Source: Pseudomonas fluorescens
Lineage (GTDB): Bacteria > Pseudomonadota > Gammaproteobacteria > Pseudomonadales > Pseudomonadaceae
Direction of reading: 5' to 3'
NCBI RefSeq assembly: GCF_002022275.1
Contig: NZ_MSDF01000018.1
Span: 31,714-95,713 of the forward strand
DNA: 64,000 nt
Shown: piece after piece, positions 41,909 to 50,900 of the stretch
Numbering within the stretch: position 1 is the stretch's first letter
How the letters are laid out: every line of letters begins with the position of its first letter
Program-made: the position numbers and the translations under genes
The notes under the pieces: model-generated
Seen by the model: only the letters and a program-made list of their open reading frames with translations
Told to the model about the DNA's origin: nothing
Database searches by the model: none

Positions 41909-44900
41909 GTGAATGCGTGGTGGTGCTCAGTCATCCAGTATGAGAGAGCCCTTATGATTGTTAGCCCTATCAGTACGGTTCACCAGCAACCGTCTTTTGT
42001 TCCTGCGACGCCAGTCGCGTCAACGCCGGAGCCCTTGCCTGCCAGCGAACCTGAGACCTCCTCTGCGAAAGGCATACGGTCAGGCCCACGGTTGCGGCGC
42101 AGTATCGAATGGGGAAGCTCATCCCTTACAAGTGGGGTGAAGTCAACGGGTGAGAATCCTGCTGGCAGCGATGTGCCCTTAACCAATCCGCTCATGCTGA
42201 CGGAGGCTGCAAATGTCCTTAACACGCAACGCTTGGTACTCGCTTTGGAGGAGGTCCGAGCGTCCCTGACCAAAACCCCTGGGCAGGACGTGGCCGCGGT
42301 TCTTGAAACAATGAAGTTTTCCATTGAGCCGTTATCCGCATTTGGCCGTGCCTACGATTTTGCGCCGGGCGAGCAAGTGTCGGTGGCCTGGTTTCTACGG
42401 GAAAACAAACTGTACGTCCCTGCAGACCCTGAGCAACTGGTGAACCTCATCGACGTGAGTCACGAGCCAATACCTGAGCAGGCAGAACTTGGAAATCACT
42501 GGGGGCTGCTGTCTCAGTCAATGACGCTGGACACTGAACAACGCACGAAACTACGCACCATGACGAAAGAGGAGATGGCCAAGGTGCCGCCCGGTAACGG
42601 CACGTTCGCTGTTTTTCATCGGAAGTACGGCGCTTCGGTCCTGGGAAAAAATGCCGGCGAAACCCTCGAAAAGATGGTTGCGAGCCCTGAGCTTCGAATG
42701 CTGGGCCAACAGTTGGAGGCGGCGTTCAATACTGATGACACACCGATGTCCAGCCAGGTTTCTGATTGGATCATGGCGGCGATGGTGCTCGAACTTGATC
42801 CGCAGGCAGGCAGCAAGCGTGGCGTCGTGGCGGGCTACTCGCTTTATCAACCGGCCAACTGGGGTGTCAGCCCTTCAGTCGTGGTAGAGCGCCTGAGCCA
42901 GCACCTGATACAGCAGGGGAAGGTCAACGCGCAAATGGCACCGGCCGCTGCACGTTTGCTACTGGCGGGCGCAGCATCTGAATTTATTGTTGCCGATATA
43001 CCCAATAATCTCGTGGTGGGGTCTGCGGCGTTTGCCAGGCTGTCGACGGTCGTGGAGACGCAAGAGATTTTGCGGCCGGGTGTAGCCTCGGTCACTGACT
43101 TTCAAGCGTTCATGAAGTTGGCCAGCCATAGCCCTGTCTCGGAGGTTGAGGCGGGCATTGAGGCCAAGGCTCAATCTCACGCCTTGATTGAGTGGGGAGT
43201 GGCCCAGGGCAGAGTCACCCGTAAGGACCACGAAGCCTACAGGGCAGACGAGGTGGCAGGGTTACGCGATGCGTTCAATGCAGAACTGGCTGCGTTGAAA
43301 AAAGCCGAGCAACAGTTGAGCGCAAACCTGCCAAACCGTAAAGCCATTGCGATTGAACAGTTAAAGGCGGCCTATGGTTCCGACGACCCGTTTGATGTGC
43401 GCACTATCCGCATTGCCAACATTGATGCCAGCGAGAGCGAGTACCACTCATTACTGGATATCTATATGGCCGGGAAAATGGACCGTATTCTTCCGGGGGA
43501 ACGGTATGACTTTCGGTTAGGCAACCGCTTCCTGCGTGTCAAACAATTGGCCGATATCAATCAATTGTTCAGCAGCCAGTTCGATAGCTACTTCAAGGGT
43601 GTGAAGGAGGGGGTGGCGACGAGCGTCAAGCATCAGTTGTCGACGTTACCCCTGGAAGACAGACAGACCATCGCGTCGGGCAAGGTCGAGTTTTTTTCGT
43701 TGCGCAAAGCCAGTCTCGCTCAAGCTGAAGGCACAGAATCTGCGGCTGAGGCGCAGGAGGCCAAAGCGCGTTTTGGGCTCCTGATGCGAGTGGAGTCCAG
43801 GATCGACAAGAAAGGCAGCAGCCAGGACTACAAAAATCTGCGTTATGTCTATTACGAAGTTTTTCCCCTCCAGGGCATCATCCGCCGTCGCGACGACCTG
43901 CCCCGGTACCTGCCGAACCCGGCTCCCAGAGTCGCCGGTGCTGAAACCTACACGGAGCGTCAAGCCAAAGGGGTGAGTGTTTGGGTCGACTACGAGGCTT
44001 ATCGAGGTGGCACCCCTGCGCAGTTGGAGAAATTCTCTGGCGGGCTGCTGACCGAGCGAGTCAAGGGGCCGTATCTGCCGGAGGTCAAAGCAGGTCAGGT
44101 CGCCAGTGCGTCGGTTCATACAAACCTGCGCTTCGACACGATTGGCAACGTGATGGCCGACCATCTGCTGCACGATCGTGAAGGCATGAAGTCGCAGGCT
44201 CGAGGGGTGACGGAGGTGGAAAGGGAGGAGGCCGGCATCAAGGCCGGGCATGATTTTGTCACCGGACTGATTCCATTCAAGACGGCAATCGAGCATGCCG
44301 TCAAAGGAAGTACCGGCGAGGCGATCAGGGACTTCGCGCTGGATATTTTTGGTTTTTTCGTACCGTTCAGTAAGGGGCTGGGTCAGGCCGGCAAAGTATT
44401 AGGCAAGGCGAGTGAGAAACTCGGCACGCGAGCGTTCAAGGCCTCGGACAGTATTTTGCGAGCAGTAGCCAGTGGCCTGAACCCCGTCGATGGCGTGGGG
44501 GACGTTGTCGTTGGCGGGGCGAAAACTGCCAAGACGGTGTTGCAGCGCAGTTACAGGGAGCTTAAGGAAATACTCCAGGGGCAGAATTTCACGTTTGCCG
44601 GGTCAGGCAAAATATCGGGCATTATCAACAGCGGCGACAGTCTCGCCGCGGGTCGTCAGTTGCCGGACTTGAGCCCTCACTCGCTGCCTGACAGCCTGCT
44701 GGAGGGCCGTACGGTAAAAGGCGACGGCACCTATCAAGTCGGTGAGCAGCACTACGTCCGCTACAGCGATGGCACCGGTATTAACAGAGTGTTTGAGATC
44801 AGCCGTGTGTACAAAGTCAACGGAGGGCATGTTCGGGTCATTGACCCTTCGAATCAGAAAACGGTGGCATTCCTGGCGCCCACGGGCACTGGCGAATGGC

Positions 44901-45508
44901 GATTGAATCAGTTGCCCGGAGGAATCAGGCCGCAAGCGCAACAGTCAGCCGCTACGGGAATAAGCATGATCAGGCCCCCAGCGAGCAAGCGATCTGCCGG
45001 GCAAAGCGCTGCGAGTGGGGTGTCAGGCGGCGAACCTGTCGCCAAAAAAACCAGGCTGCCTGAAAGCTTCCCCGGCGAAAAAGCGCTGCTGGATCCGCCT
45101 GTCAAAGGTACCAATCGGTTTTACCACTACACCGGGGAAAAGCCGCACGCTGCAATAACGGCCAGCCGCTACCTTGAACCCTCCAGTTCAAAACTGACCG
45201 GAGAAGCATTACCGCGCGGCAAAGGACGGCACTACTTTACTGATCTGGCTCCTGAGGACATGCCAACCACAAAAATCTCCGAGACTATTTTTGGGCGGCG
45301 TAAACATGGCAATGCGCTGGATAAGATGACCCATTACTACGAGATCAACACCACGGGGCTGAACATGGTGAAGAGTACGGAAAATCCACATATTTTTTAC
45401 GTGGAAACACCGTTTTCCATTCCCTTGAGTTACAGGACAGCCCCGGGTTCCGACCTGACCTCGCGCATCATTTCGCACGGCGAGACGCCTTTTACGGCAG
45501 TGGTGTAA
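41909..45508 (+). CDS. Large exotoxin-like protein with C-terminal HYD1-type ADP-ribosyltransferase domain
   Basis: A 1,199-residue protein. The GTG at 41909 has AGGAG 9 bases upstream; the ATG at 41954 (MIVSPIST) is an alternative start. No classical signal peptide is seen. The middle (residues about 400-700) resembles large Pseudomonas dermonecrotic-type toxins (AYGSDDPFDVRTIRI, LLDIYMAGKM, LPLEDRQTIASGKVEFF). Residues about 780-830 form a hydrophobic segment (FVTGLIPFKTAIEHAVKG, FALDIFGFFVPF) suited to membrane translocation. The last 133 residues match the HYD1-ART pattern: HYT at 1073-1075, YFTD at 1109-1112, and YYEINTTGL with Glu1145. It probably ADP-ribosylates a target. No immunity gene follows; the next gene is convergent algA. 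Confidence 0.82.
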   Translation: MNAWWCSVIQYERALMIVSPISTVHQQPSFVPATPVASTPEPLPASEPETSSAKGIRSGPRLRRSIEWGSSSLTSGVKSTGENPAGSDVPLTNPLMLTEAANVLNTQRLVLALEEVRASLTKTPGQDVAAVLETMKFSIEPLSAFGRAYDFAPGEQVSVAWFLRENKLYVPADPEQLVNLIDVSHEPIPEQAELGNHWGLLSQSMTLDTEQRTKLRTMTKEEMAKVPPGNGTFAVFHRKYGASVLGKNAGETLEKMVASPELRMLGQQLEAAFNTDDTPMSSQVSDWIMAAMVLELDPQAGSKRGVVAGYSLYQPANWGVSPSVVVERLSQHLIQQGKVNAQMAPAAARLLLAGAASEFIVADIPNNLVVGSAAFARLSTVVETQEILRPGVASVTDFQAFMKLASHSPVSEVEAGIEAKAQSHALIEWGVAQGRVTRKDHEAYRADEVAGLRDAFNAELAALKKAEQQLSANLPNRKAIAIEQLKAAYGSDDPFDVRTIRIANIDASESEYHSLLDIYMAGKMDRILPGERYDFRLGNRFLRVKQLADINQLFSSQFDSYFKGVKEGVATSVKHQLSTLPLEDRQTIASGKVEFFSLRKASLAQAEGTESAAEAQEAKARFGLLMRVESRIDKKGSSQDYKNLRYVYYEVFPLQGIIRRRDDLPRYLPNPAPRVAGAETYTERQAKGVSVWVDYEAYRGGTPAQLEKFSGGLLTERVKGPYLPEVKAGQVASASVHTNLRFDTIGNVMADHLLHDREGMKSQARGVTEVEREEAGIKAGHDFVTGLIPFKTAIEHAVKGSTGEAIRDFALDIFGFFVPFSKGLGQAGKVLGKASEKLGTRAFKASDSILRAVASGLNPVDGVGDVVVGGAKTAKTVLQRSYRELKEILQGQNFTFAGSGKISGIINSGDSLAAGRQLPDLSPHSLPDSLLEGRTVKGDGTYQVGEQHYVRYSDGTGINRVFEISRVYKVNGGHVRVIDPSNQKTVAFLAPTGTGEWRLNQLPGGIRPQAQQSAATGISMIRPPASKRSAGQSAASGVSGGEPVAKKTRLPESFPGEKALLDPPVKGTNRFYHYTGEKPHAAITASRYLEPSSSKLTGEALPRGKGRHYFTDLAPEDMPTTKISETIFGRRKHGNALDKMTHYYEINTTGLNMVKSTENPHIFYVETPFSIPLSYRTAPGSDLTSRIISHGETPFTAVV

Positions 45509-45513
45509 AACCC

Positions 45514-45580
45514 AAGAAAAAACCCCCACCCAACCCACTGCGGATAGGGGACGCAATGGGCTGGGTGAGGGTTTCTTTTA
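45514..45580. terminator. Bidirectional terminator between the toxin gene and algA
   Basis: A long imperfect stem pairs AACCCCCACCCAACCCA (45521-45537) with TGGGCTGGGTGAGGGTTT (45557-45574). Reading plus, the stem is followed by TTTCTTTT; reading minus, it is followed by TTTTTTCTT. It therefore ends both the toxin transcript and the alginate operon. Confidence 0.88.
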
Positions 45581-45588
45581 CGACCGTG

Positions 45589-47040
45589 TTACTGCGCGAT
45601 AGTTTTCACCGACACGCCACGCTCAACCGGCGTCGAGCGACCGTAGATATCTTCGAACCGCTCGATATCGTCTTCGCCCAGATAGCTGCCCGATTGCACT
45701 TCGATGATCTCCAGCGGGATCTTGCCCGGGTTGCGCAGGCGGTGCACCGAGGCGATCGGGATGTAGGTGGACTGGTTCTCGCAGAGCAGGAACACGTTTT
45801 CGTCACAGGTGACTTCAGCCGTGCCGCTCACCACGATCCAGTGTTCGGCGCGGTGGTGGTGCATTTGCAGCGACAGGCACGCGCCCGGTTTGACCGAGAT
45901 GTGCTTGACCTGGAAGCGCCCGCCCATGTCCACCGAGTCGTAGGAGCCCCACGGGCGATAGACTTCGCAGTGGTTCTGGGTTTCGCTGCGGCCCTGGTCG
46001 TTGAGGGTCGAGACCATCTGCTTGACGCCCTGGACCTTGTCCTTGTGGGCAATCATCATCGCGTCTTTGGTTTCCACCACCACGATGTTGTCCAGGCCGA
46101 TCACCGACACCAGTTTGCCGTTGCCGTGGATCATGCAATTGCGGCTGTCCTGGATCACCACGTCGCCTTTGCTCACGTTGCCGTGCGCGTCTTTATCGTT
46201 GACCGCCCACAGCGACGCCCAGCAACCCACGTCGCTCCAACCGGCACTCAGCGGCACCACGCAGGCGCGTTGGGTTTTTTCCATCACGGCGTAGTCAATG
46301 GAATTGTCCGGGCAGCAGGCGAACGTGGCTTCGTCGAAGGTCACGGTGTCGGCATCTTGCTCGCTGCGTTCCAGGGTCAGTACGCAGGTGTCGTAGATGT
46401 CCGGATCGTGTTTTTTCAGCTCTTCGAGGAAGCGGCTGGCGCGGAACAGGAACATGCCGCTGTTCCAGAAATAACCGCCGCTTTTGACGAACTCGACGGC
46501 GCGTTTTTCATCGGGTTTTTCCACGAACTGCTGCACGCGGCTGACGCCTTCGGGCAGCAGCGAATCGGCGGTGGACTTGATGTAGCCATAGCCGGTTTCC
46601 GGGCGGGTCGCCGGTACGCCGAACAGCACCATCTCGCCACGCTCGGCGGCCACGGTGGCCAGGGCCAGGGCGCGTTGCAGGGCTTTCTGGTCGTCGATCA
46701 CGTGGTCGGCGGGCAGCACCAGCATCAGCTCGTCACGGCCTTCATTGACCAGCATCATCGCGGTCAACGCCACGGCAGGCGCGGTGTTGCGGCCGAAGGG
46801 CTCCATCAGGATGCGCTGGCATTCCAGCTTGCGGGTGCTCAGTTGCTCGTTGACGATAAAGCGGTGGTCCTTGTTGCAGACCACGATCGGGGAGTCCATG
46901 CCTTCAAACACCAGGCGCTCCAGGGTTTGCTGGAACAGCGTGTGCTCGCCGGTCAGGGCCAGGAATTGTTTCGGGAACTGTTTACGGGAAAGCGGCCAAA
47001 GACGTGAGCCGCTACCACCGGAAAGGATTACTGGGATCAT
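45589..47040 (-). CDS. algA: Mannose-6-phosphate isomerase / mannose-1-phosphate guanylyltransferase AlgA
   Basis: Bifunctional cytoplasmic enzyme that converts fructose-6-phosphate to mannose-6-phosphate and mannose-1-phosphate to GDP-mannose, supplying AlgD. The 483-residue protein starts with the nucleotidyltransferase loop LSGGSGSRLWPLSRKQ, has FVEKPDEK near residue 175, and has a C-terminal cupin isomerase domain with HHHRAEHWIVVSGTAEV near residue 410. It is the last gene of the operon, separated from algF by 243 bases that contain a REP doublet. Confidence 0.97.
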   Translation of the reverse strand: MIPVILSGGSGSRLWPLSRKQFPKQFLALTGEHTLFQQTLERLVFEGMDSPIVVCNKDHRFIVNEQLSTRKLECQRILMEPFGRNTAPAVALTAMMLVNEGRDELMLVLPADHVIDDQKALQRALALATVAAERGEMVLFGVPATRPETGYGYIKSTADSLLPEGVSRVQQFVEKPDEKRAVEFVKSGGYFWNSGMFLFRASRFLEELKKHDPDIYDTCVLTLERSEQDADTVTFDEATFACCPDNSIDYAVMEKTQRACVVPLSAGWSDVGCWASLWAVNDKDAHGNVSKGDVVIQDSRNCMIHGNGKLVSVIGLDNIVVVETKDAMMIAHKDKVQGVKQMVSTLNDQGRSETQNHCEVYRPWGSYDSVDMGGRFQVKHISVKPGACLSLQMHHHRAEHWIVVSGTAEVTCDENVFLLCENQSTYIPIASVHRLRNPGKIPLEIIEVQSGSYLGEDDIERFEDIYGRSTPVERGVSVKTIAQ

Positions 47041-47150
47041 GTGTTTCTCCTTGAATCAATTTGGGTCAGAGCTACGAAGGTTTGTCGTTTCACTCTTGTT
47101 TTTGTCTCGGGCCGAACTGACGCCTCGATCCTTGTGTGAGCCGGGCTTGT

Positions 47151-47236
47151 GTGGGAGCTGGCTTGCCTGCGATGCGGGCAACTCGGTGTTTCAGTTACAC
47201 CGAGGTGCTGCCATCGCGGGCAAGCCCGGCTCCCAC
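47151..47236. repeat. REP doublet (REPIN) between algF and algA
   Basis: Facing REP copies; the second arm is diverged (GCGGGCAAGCCCGGCTCCCAC). The spacer contains an ACTCGGTG / CACCGAGG stem. It occupies much of the 243-base gap between algF and algA. Confidence 0.92.
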
Positions 47237-47283
47237 AGGGCCCTGCTTTTACAGGGGCAGTGGGGTCAGATTCGAAAATATGT

Positions 47284-47937
47284 TTAGCGGGTCGACACCG
47301 GGCGCTTGACCCAGACTGGCGAAATGCTCGCGCCAGAACCGGTCACATACAGCACCGCCGCTTCACCACGCTCCAGGGCAACCGGCTTCACGTCGCCTAC
47401 TTTCTTGTCGCCGTCATACAACGCCAGGCTCACCTTCACCGGGTTGATTTCACGTTCGCCACGGCCTTTGGCGGCCACCGACTTGACCACGTCGGTCTTG
47501 CCATCAGCGGTTTTCAAGGTCAGGGCCTTGTCGCTGAGGTTCTGCACGCGCACCAGGGATTTCTGCTTGTTCTTGAACGGCGGCTCTTCGATCAGCTGTG
47601 GCTGGCCGGCGCCGCTGTTGACCAGGGTGTAATAGTGGTCGGCAGCGAGTTTGACCGGCACGGTCTGGCTGCCGATCTTGGCGCTGTAGTCGCCGCCCGG
47701 CATGAAGCTGAAGTCGCTGCTGGCCAGTGGCGCAACGTCGCTCAGGTTGGTGGCGCCGACGGTGGCGCTCACTTCCTGGTTCGACGCGTTGTACACACGC
47801 ACAAAGCTTGAACCTTTCGGTGCGACAGGGCCGTACAAGGCGGCATCACCGGCGAAGGCCGACATCGAAACGATGCTCATGCCAGCGGCGAGGGCCAAGG
47901 TTTTGGCGAGACGACGCGGAGTTGTAGTGAAAGTCAT
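47284..47937 (-). CDS. algF: Alginate O-acetylation protein AlgF
   Basis: Periplasmic protein needed for O-acetylation of alginate with AlgI, AlgJ and AlgX. The 217-residue precursor has a signal peptide (LALAAGMSIVSMSAFAGDAA) and two beta-sandwich-like halves with internal similarity (SSFVRVYNASNQEV and KSLVRVQNLSDKAL both begin a repeat). It lies 16 bases after algJ. Confidence 0.95.
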   Translation of the reverse strand: MTFTTTPRRLAKTLALAAGMSIVSMSAFAGDAALYGPVAPKGSSFVRVYNASNQEVSATVGATNLSDVAPLASSDFSFMPGGDYSAKIGSQTVPVKLAADHYYTLVNSGAGQPQLIEEPPFKNKQKSLVRVQNLSDKALTLKTADGKTDVVKSVAAKGRGEREINPVKVSLALYDGDKKVGDVKPVALERGEAAVLYVTGSGASISPVWVKRPVSTR

Positions 47938-47953
47938 GTGAGTGTCCTCTCTT

Positions 47954-49138
47954 TCAGTTTTGCGCCCGGTCGGGCGTCTCGGATTTTTGGTGTTTAACTG
48001 GGGTGTTCAGTGCCATATTCTGTTGGCGCGAACCGGCTTGTTTAAGCTGCGCAACCCACTGCGGGTCGGCATCACCGATTTCGTTGTTGATGGGCAGATA
48101 ACGTTCCGGGAACTCCCAGATCAGCACCTGTGGCGGGCTGTTCTTGAAGTCATCGCTTTTCAGGTAGCTGAGCATCGGCAGGATCGGGCCGTGGCCGTCT
48201 TCGGAGTAGTTGATGACGTCGCTGTGCAAGGCTTGCTTGAGCGCGCCGACGAAGTTCCAGTTCGGGTTGGCGCTGTAGCTGGTGCCGACCAGTGCCACCG
48301 GGGTTTCGCTGTCGGTGAACAGGGCGTCGTCGCCTTTGTTTTCGGCCAGGTGCGTAACGCGTTTTTCCAGTGGCTCTTTCGGTGGCATCAGGTTTTCGAA
48401 CAGCGGGTCCAGCGGCAGGAACAGACGCAAGTCACCTTTGTGTGGCTCGGTCTTCTCTGCTTCGGTGACAAAGCGCTGTGGCTCGCCGCTCAGTGGCGTC
48501 TTGGCGGCAATCACTTTGGCCAACTGTTTGGCGGCGACTTCAGCGCCGTCCGGCGTCCAGTGGGTGTCGGTGCGCAGGAACACTTGCTTGCCGCCCAGCT
48601 TGGCCTGTTGCAACGGGCCGAGCAGGTCCGGCGCGATGATCTTGTCGGCCGCCACACGGGCGTGGAAATCCTGATACAGGTTGGCGTGGATGCTCGCCGG
48701 TTTCACGTCGCCCAGGTGTTCCGGGTACAGGCGCACCTTGGCCGGCACAATCGCCATCACCAGCTGAATGCCTTGGGCCTTGAGCTTCTGGCGTACGCCT
48801 TCGACCAGCGCGTAGTTGCCTTGCAGGTTCTGGTCTTCATTGACGGCGGGGTTGAATTCCTCGTCGCTGTACAACCAGTGATCGCGGCCCAGTACCACGC
48901 CGGGGCGGCCTTCGTTGAACAGCTTGTAGTCCAGCGCCGCCCAGAGGTTGGTGCCGATGCGCTTGATCGGGAACTCGTCGTCGTAATGGGTCTCGACGGC
49001 TTTGGTCCAGCGGCCGTTAAGCACGGTCGCGTCGGCATTGGTGCTGAAGCCGAAGAAACTGCGCATCGACCAGGCGCCCAGGGCCAGCAGCACCAGCATG
49101 AACAGGCTGATATAGAGGACGCGTAATGAACGGGTCAT
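47954..49138 (-). CDS. algJ: Alginate O-acetyltransferase AlgJ
   Basis: Inner-membrane-anchored SGNH-like acetyltransferase that passes acetyl groups towards AlgX. The 394-residue protein has an N-terminal signal anchor (VLYISLFMLVLLALGAWSM), the GTSYSAN block with the nucleophilic serine, and the DTHWTPDG block with the catalytic Asp and His. I chose MTRSLR at 49138 because GAGGGAG lies 8 bases upstream; the longer open frame reads into algI. It is 11 bases after algI. Confidence 0.95.
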   Translation of the reverse strand: MTRSLRVLYISLFMLVLLALGAWSMRSFFGFSTNADATVLNGRWTKAVETHYDDEFPIKRIGTNLWAALDYKLFNEGRPGVVLGRDHWLYSDEEFNPAVNEDQNLQGNYALVEGVRQKLKAQGIQLVMAIVPAKVRLYPEHLGDVKPASIHANLYQDFHARVAADKIIAPDLLGPLQQAKLGGKQVFLRTDTHWTPDGAEVAAKQLAKVIAAKTPLSGEPQRFVTEAEKTEPHKGDLRLFLPLDPLFENLMPPKEPLEKRVTHLAENKGDDALFTDSETPVALVGTSYSANPNWNFVGALKQALHSDVINYSEDGHGPILPMLSYLKSDDFKNSPPQVLIWEFPERYLPINNEIGDADPQWVAQLKQAGSRQQNMALNTPVKHQKSETPDRAQN

Positions 49139-49149
49139 GGTCGGCTCCC

Positions 49150-50682
49150 TCAAAATTGGAAGTAAAGGAACGGCGAGAAACTCTGCGCCGACAGTTTGAG
49201 AATCGACGCCACGAACAGCAGCAGCACTGCAGCGCGCATGGCGTAGCGTGGCCAATCAGCGGCCCAGTAGGCCGGTTGCACGGCGGCGTCTTTGCCCACA
49301 GTGAAACCTGGCTGGTGGATGCTGCCCGGGTTGTCGCCCGGCACGGCCTTGATCAGGCTCGGGTCGGCGGGCTTGTTTTTTTCGGCAGGGCGGTTGGTGT
49401 AGAAATCGCGCAGGCCGAAGAACGCCAATGTTGCGTACGCCACCACCAGGGTTGCGACTTGCAGGCCGGTGAGGTTGGCGCGGTTGAGTTCCGACAGCGA
49501 CCACTCGCCAAAGCTGAACATCGCGCCGTACATCCGGCCGGCAACGTGCAGGTTTTCCGAGCGGAAGATCACCCAGCCCATCACCACCAGCAGGAAGGTG
49601 AAGGCCCAGCGCAGCACGTTGAAACTGCGCGGCGCGGTGTTGAGGCCGATGGCTTTTTCAATCGCCAGCCACATGCCGTGCCAGGCGCCCCACACGATGT
49701 AGGTGATGTTCGCGCCGTGCCACAGACCACCGAGCAGCATGGTCAGGAACAGGTTGCGGTAGGTGGTCAGCGTGCCTTTACGGTTGCCGCCCAGGGTGAT
49801 GTAGAGGTAGTCACGCAGCCAGGTCGACAGGCTGATGTGCCAGCGGCGCCAGAACTCGGTGATCGACTGGCTGATGTACGGCTGTTTGAAGTTTTCCATG
49901 AAGCGGAAACCCATCATCAAGCCCAGGCCGATAGCCATGTCGCTGTAGCCGGAGAAGTCAAAGTACAGCTGCGCGGTGTAAGCCAGCGCACCGAGCCAGG
50001 CATCGCCCGTCGTCGGGTTTTGCAGGGCGAAGCAATGGTCGGCCACCACCGCGAGGGTGTCGGCGATGAACACCTTCTTGATGAAACCCTGCATGAACCG
50101 CGTGCAGCCCTCGGAGAATTTATCGAGGGTGTGCGTGCGGTTGTTGAACTGGTCGGCCAGGTCGCGAAAGCGCAACACCGGGCCGGCAATCAGGTGCGGG
50201 AAGATCGCCACGAACGCCGCAAAGTCGATCAGGTTGCGGGTGGCCGGCGTGTCGCCACGGTACACGTCGATGATGTAGCTGATGGACTCGAAAATGTAGA
50301 ACGAGATCCCGATCGGCAACAGCACGTGGGTCAGGATGAACGGCTCAAGCCCTGCCGACTTCATCATCAGGTTGATGCTGTCGACGCCGAAGTTGGCGTA
50401 CTTGAAGTAGCCGAGGATGCACAGGTCGATGGCCACGCCCAATAGCAGCCAGCGCTGGGCGGGCTTGGTGCGCACGCCTGCCGCACCGACCTTGAGGCCG
50501 ATCCAGTAATTCCACAGCGTGACGGCGGCGAACAACGCCAGGAAGTCCACTCGCCACCAGGCGTAGAACACATAGCTGGCAATCAGCAGCAGCAGGTTGC
50601 GATAGCGTTGCCCGCTCAAGTAGTACAAGCCGAGAAAGATCGGCAAGAACAGAAACAGGAACACATTGGACGAGAAAACCAT
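49150..50682 (-). CDS. algI: Alginate O-acetyltransferase AlgI (MBOAT)
   Basis: Polytopic membrane-bound O-acyltransferase that moves acetyl groups across the inner membrane for alginate acetylation. The 510-residue protein starts VFSSNVFLFLFLPIFLGLYY, has FWRRWHISLSTWLRDY near residue 270, and has the MBOAT catalytic histidine region GGLWHGANITY near residue 315. The 218-base gap upstream, to algL, contains a C-rich hairpin near 50732-50755 and a REP doublet. Confidence 0.97.
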   Translation of the reverse strand: MVFSSNVFLFLFLPIFLGLYYLSGQRYRNLLLLIASYVFYAWWRVDFLALFAAVTLWNYWIGLKVGAAGVRTKPAQRWLLLGVAIDLCILGYFKYANFGVDSINLMMKSAGLEPFILTHVLLPIGISFYIFESISYIIDVYRGDTPATRNLIDFAAFVAIFPHLIAGPVLRFRDLADQFNNRTHTLDKFSEGCTRFMQGFIKKVFIADTLAVVADHCFALQNPTTGDAWLGALAYTAQLYFDFSGYSDMAIGLGLMMGFRFMENFKQPYISQSITEFWRRWHISLSTWLRDYLYITLGGNRKGTLTTYRNLFLTMLLGGLWHGANITYIVWGAWHGMWLAIEKAIGLNTAPRSFNVLRWAFTFLLVVMGWVIFRSENLHVAGRMYGAMFSFGEWSLSELNRANLTGLQVATLVVAYATLAFFGLRDFYTNRPAEKNKPADPSLIKAVPGDNPGSIHQPGFTVGKDAAVQPAYWAADWPRYAMRAAVLLLFVASILKLSAQSFSPFLYFQF

Positions 50683-50792
50683 CCCGATCTCTCCATGTTT
50701 AACAGACAGTCAAGGGCCGCAGCCCCCCCAAACCCCCCCACGAAAATCGGGGGAGGCGGTATTGCAATTTCACTGAAGGAACCTGGTTAATT

Positions 50793-50880
50793 GTGGGAGC
50801 TGGCTTGCCTGCGATAGCTTTGTGTCAGTCGACATCAATGTTGAATGTCAGACCGCTATCGCAGGCAAGCCAGCTCCCAC
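50793..50880. repeat. REP doublet (REPIN) between algL and algI
   Basis: Facing REP copies with a GACATCAATGTTGAATGTC spacer stem, in the 218-base gap between algL and algI within the alginate operon. Confidence 0.93.
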
Positions 50881-50900
50881 ACTTGGACCGAGCCCAACCA

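Noticed and set aside
50720..50760. C-rich tract after the algI start, considered as a terminator or regulatory site
   Set aside because: A CCCCC / GGGGG hairpin is present, but there is no U-tract on either strand and no gene end nearby to terminate, so I left it as an unexplained local feature.
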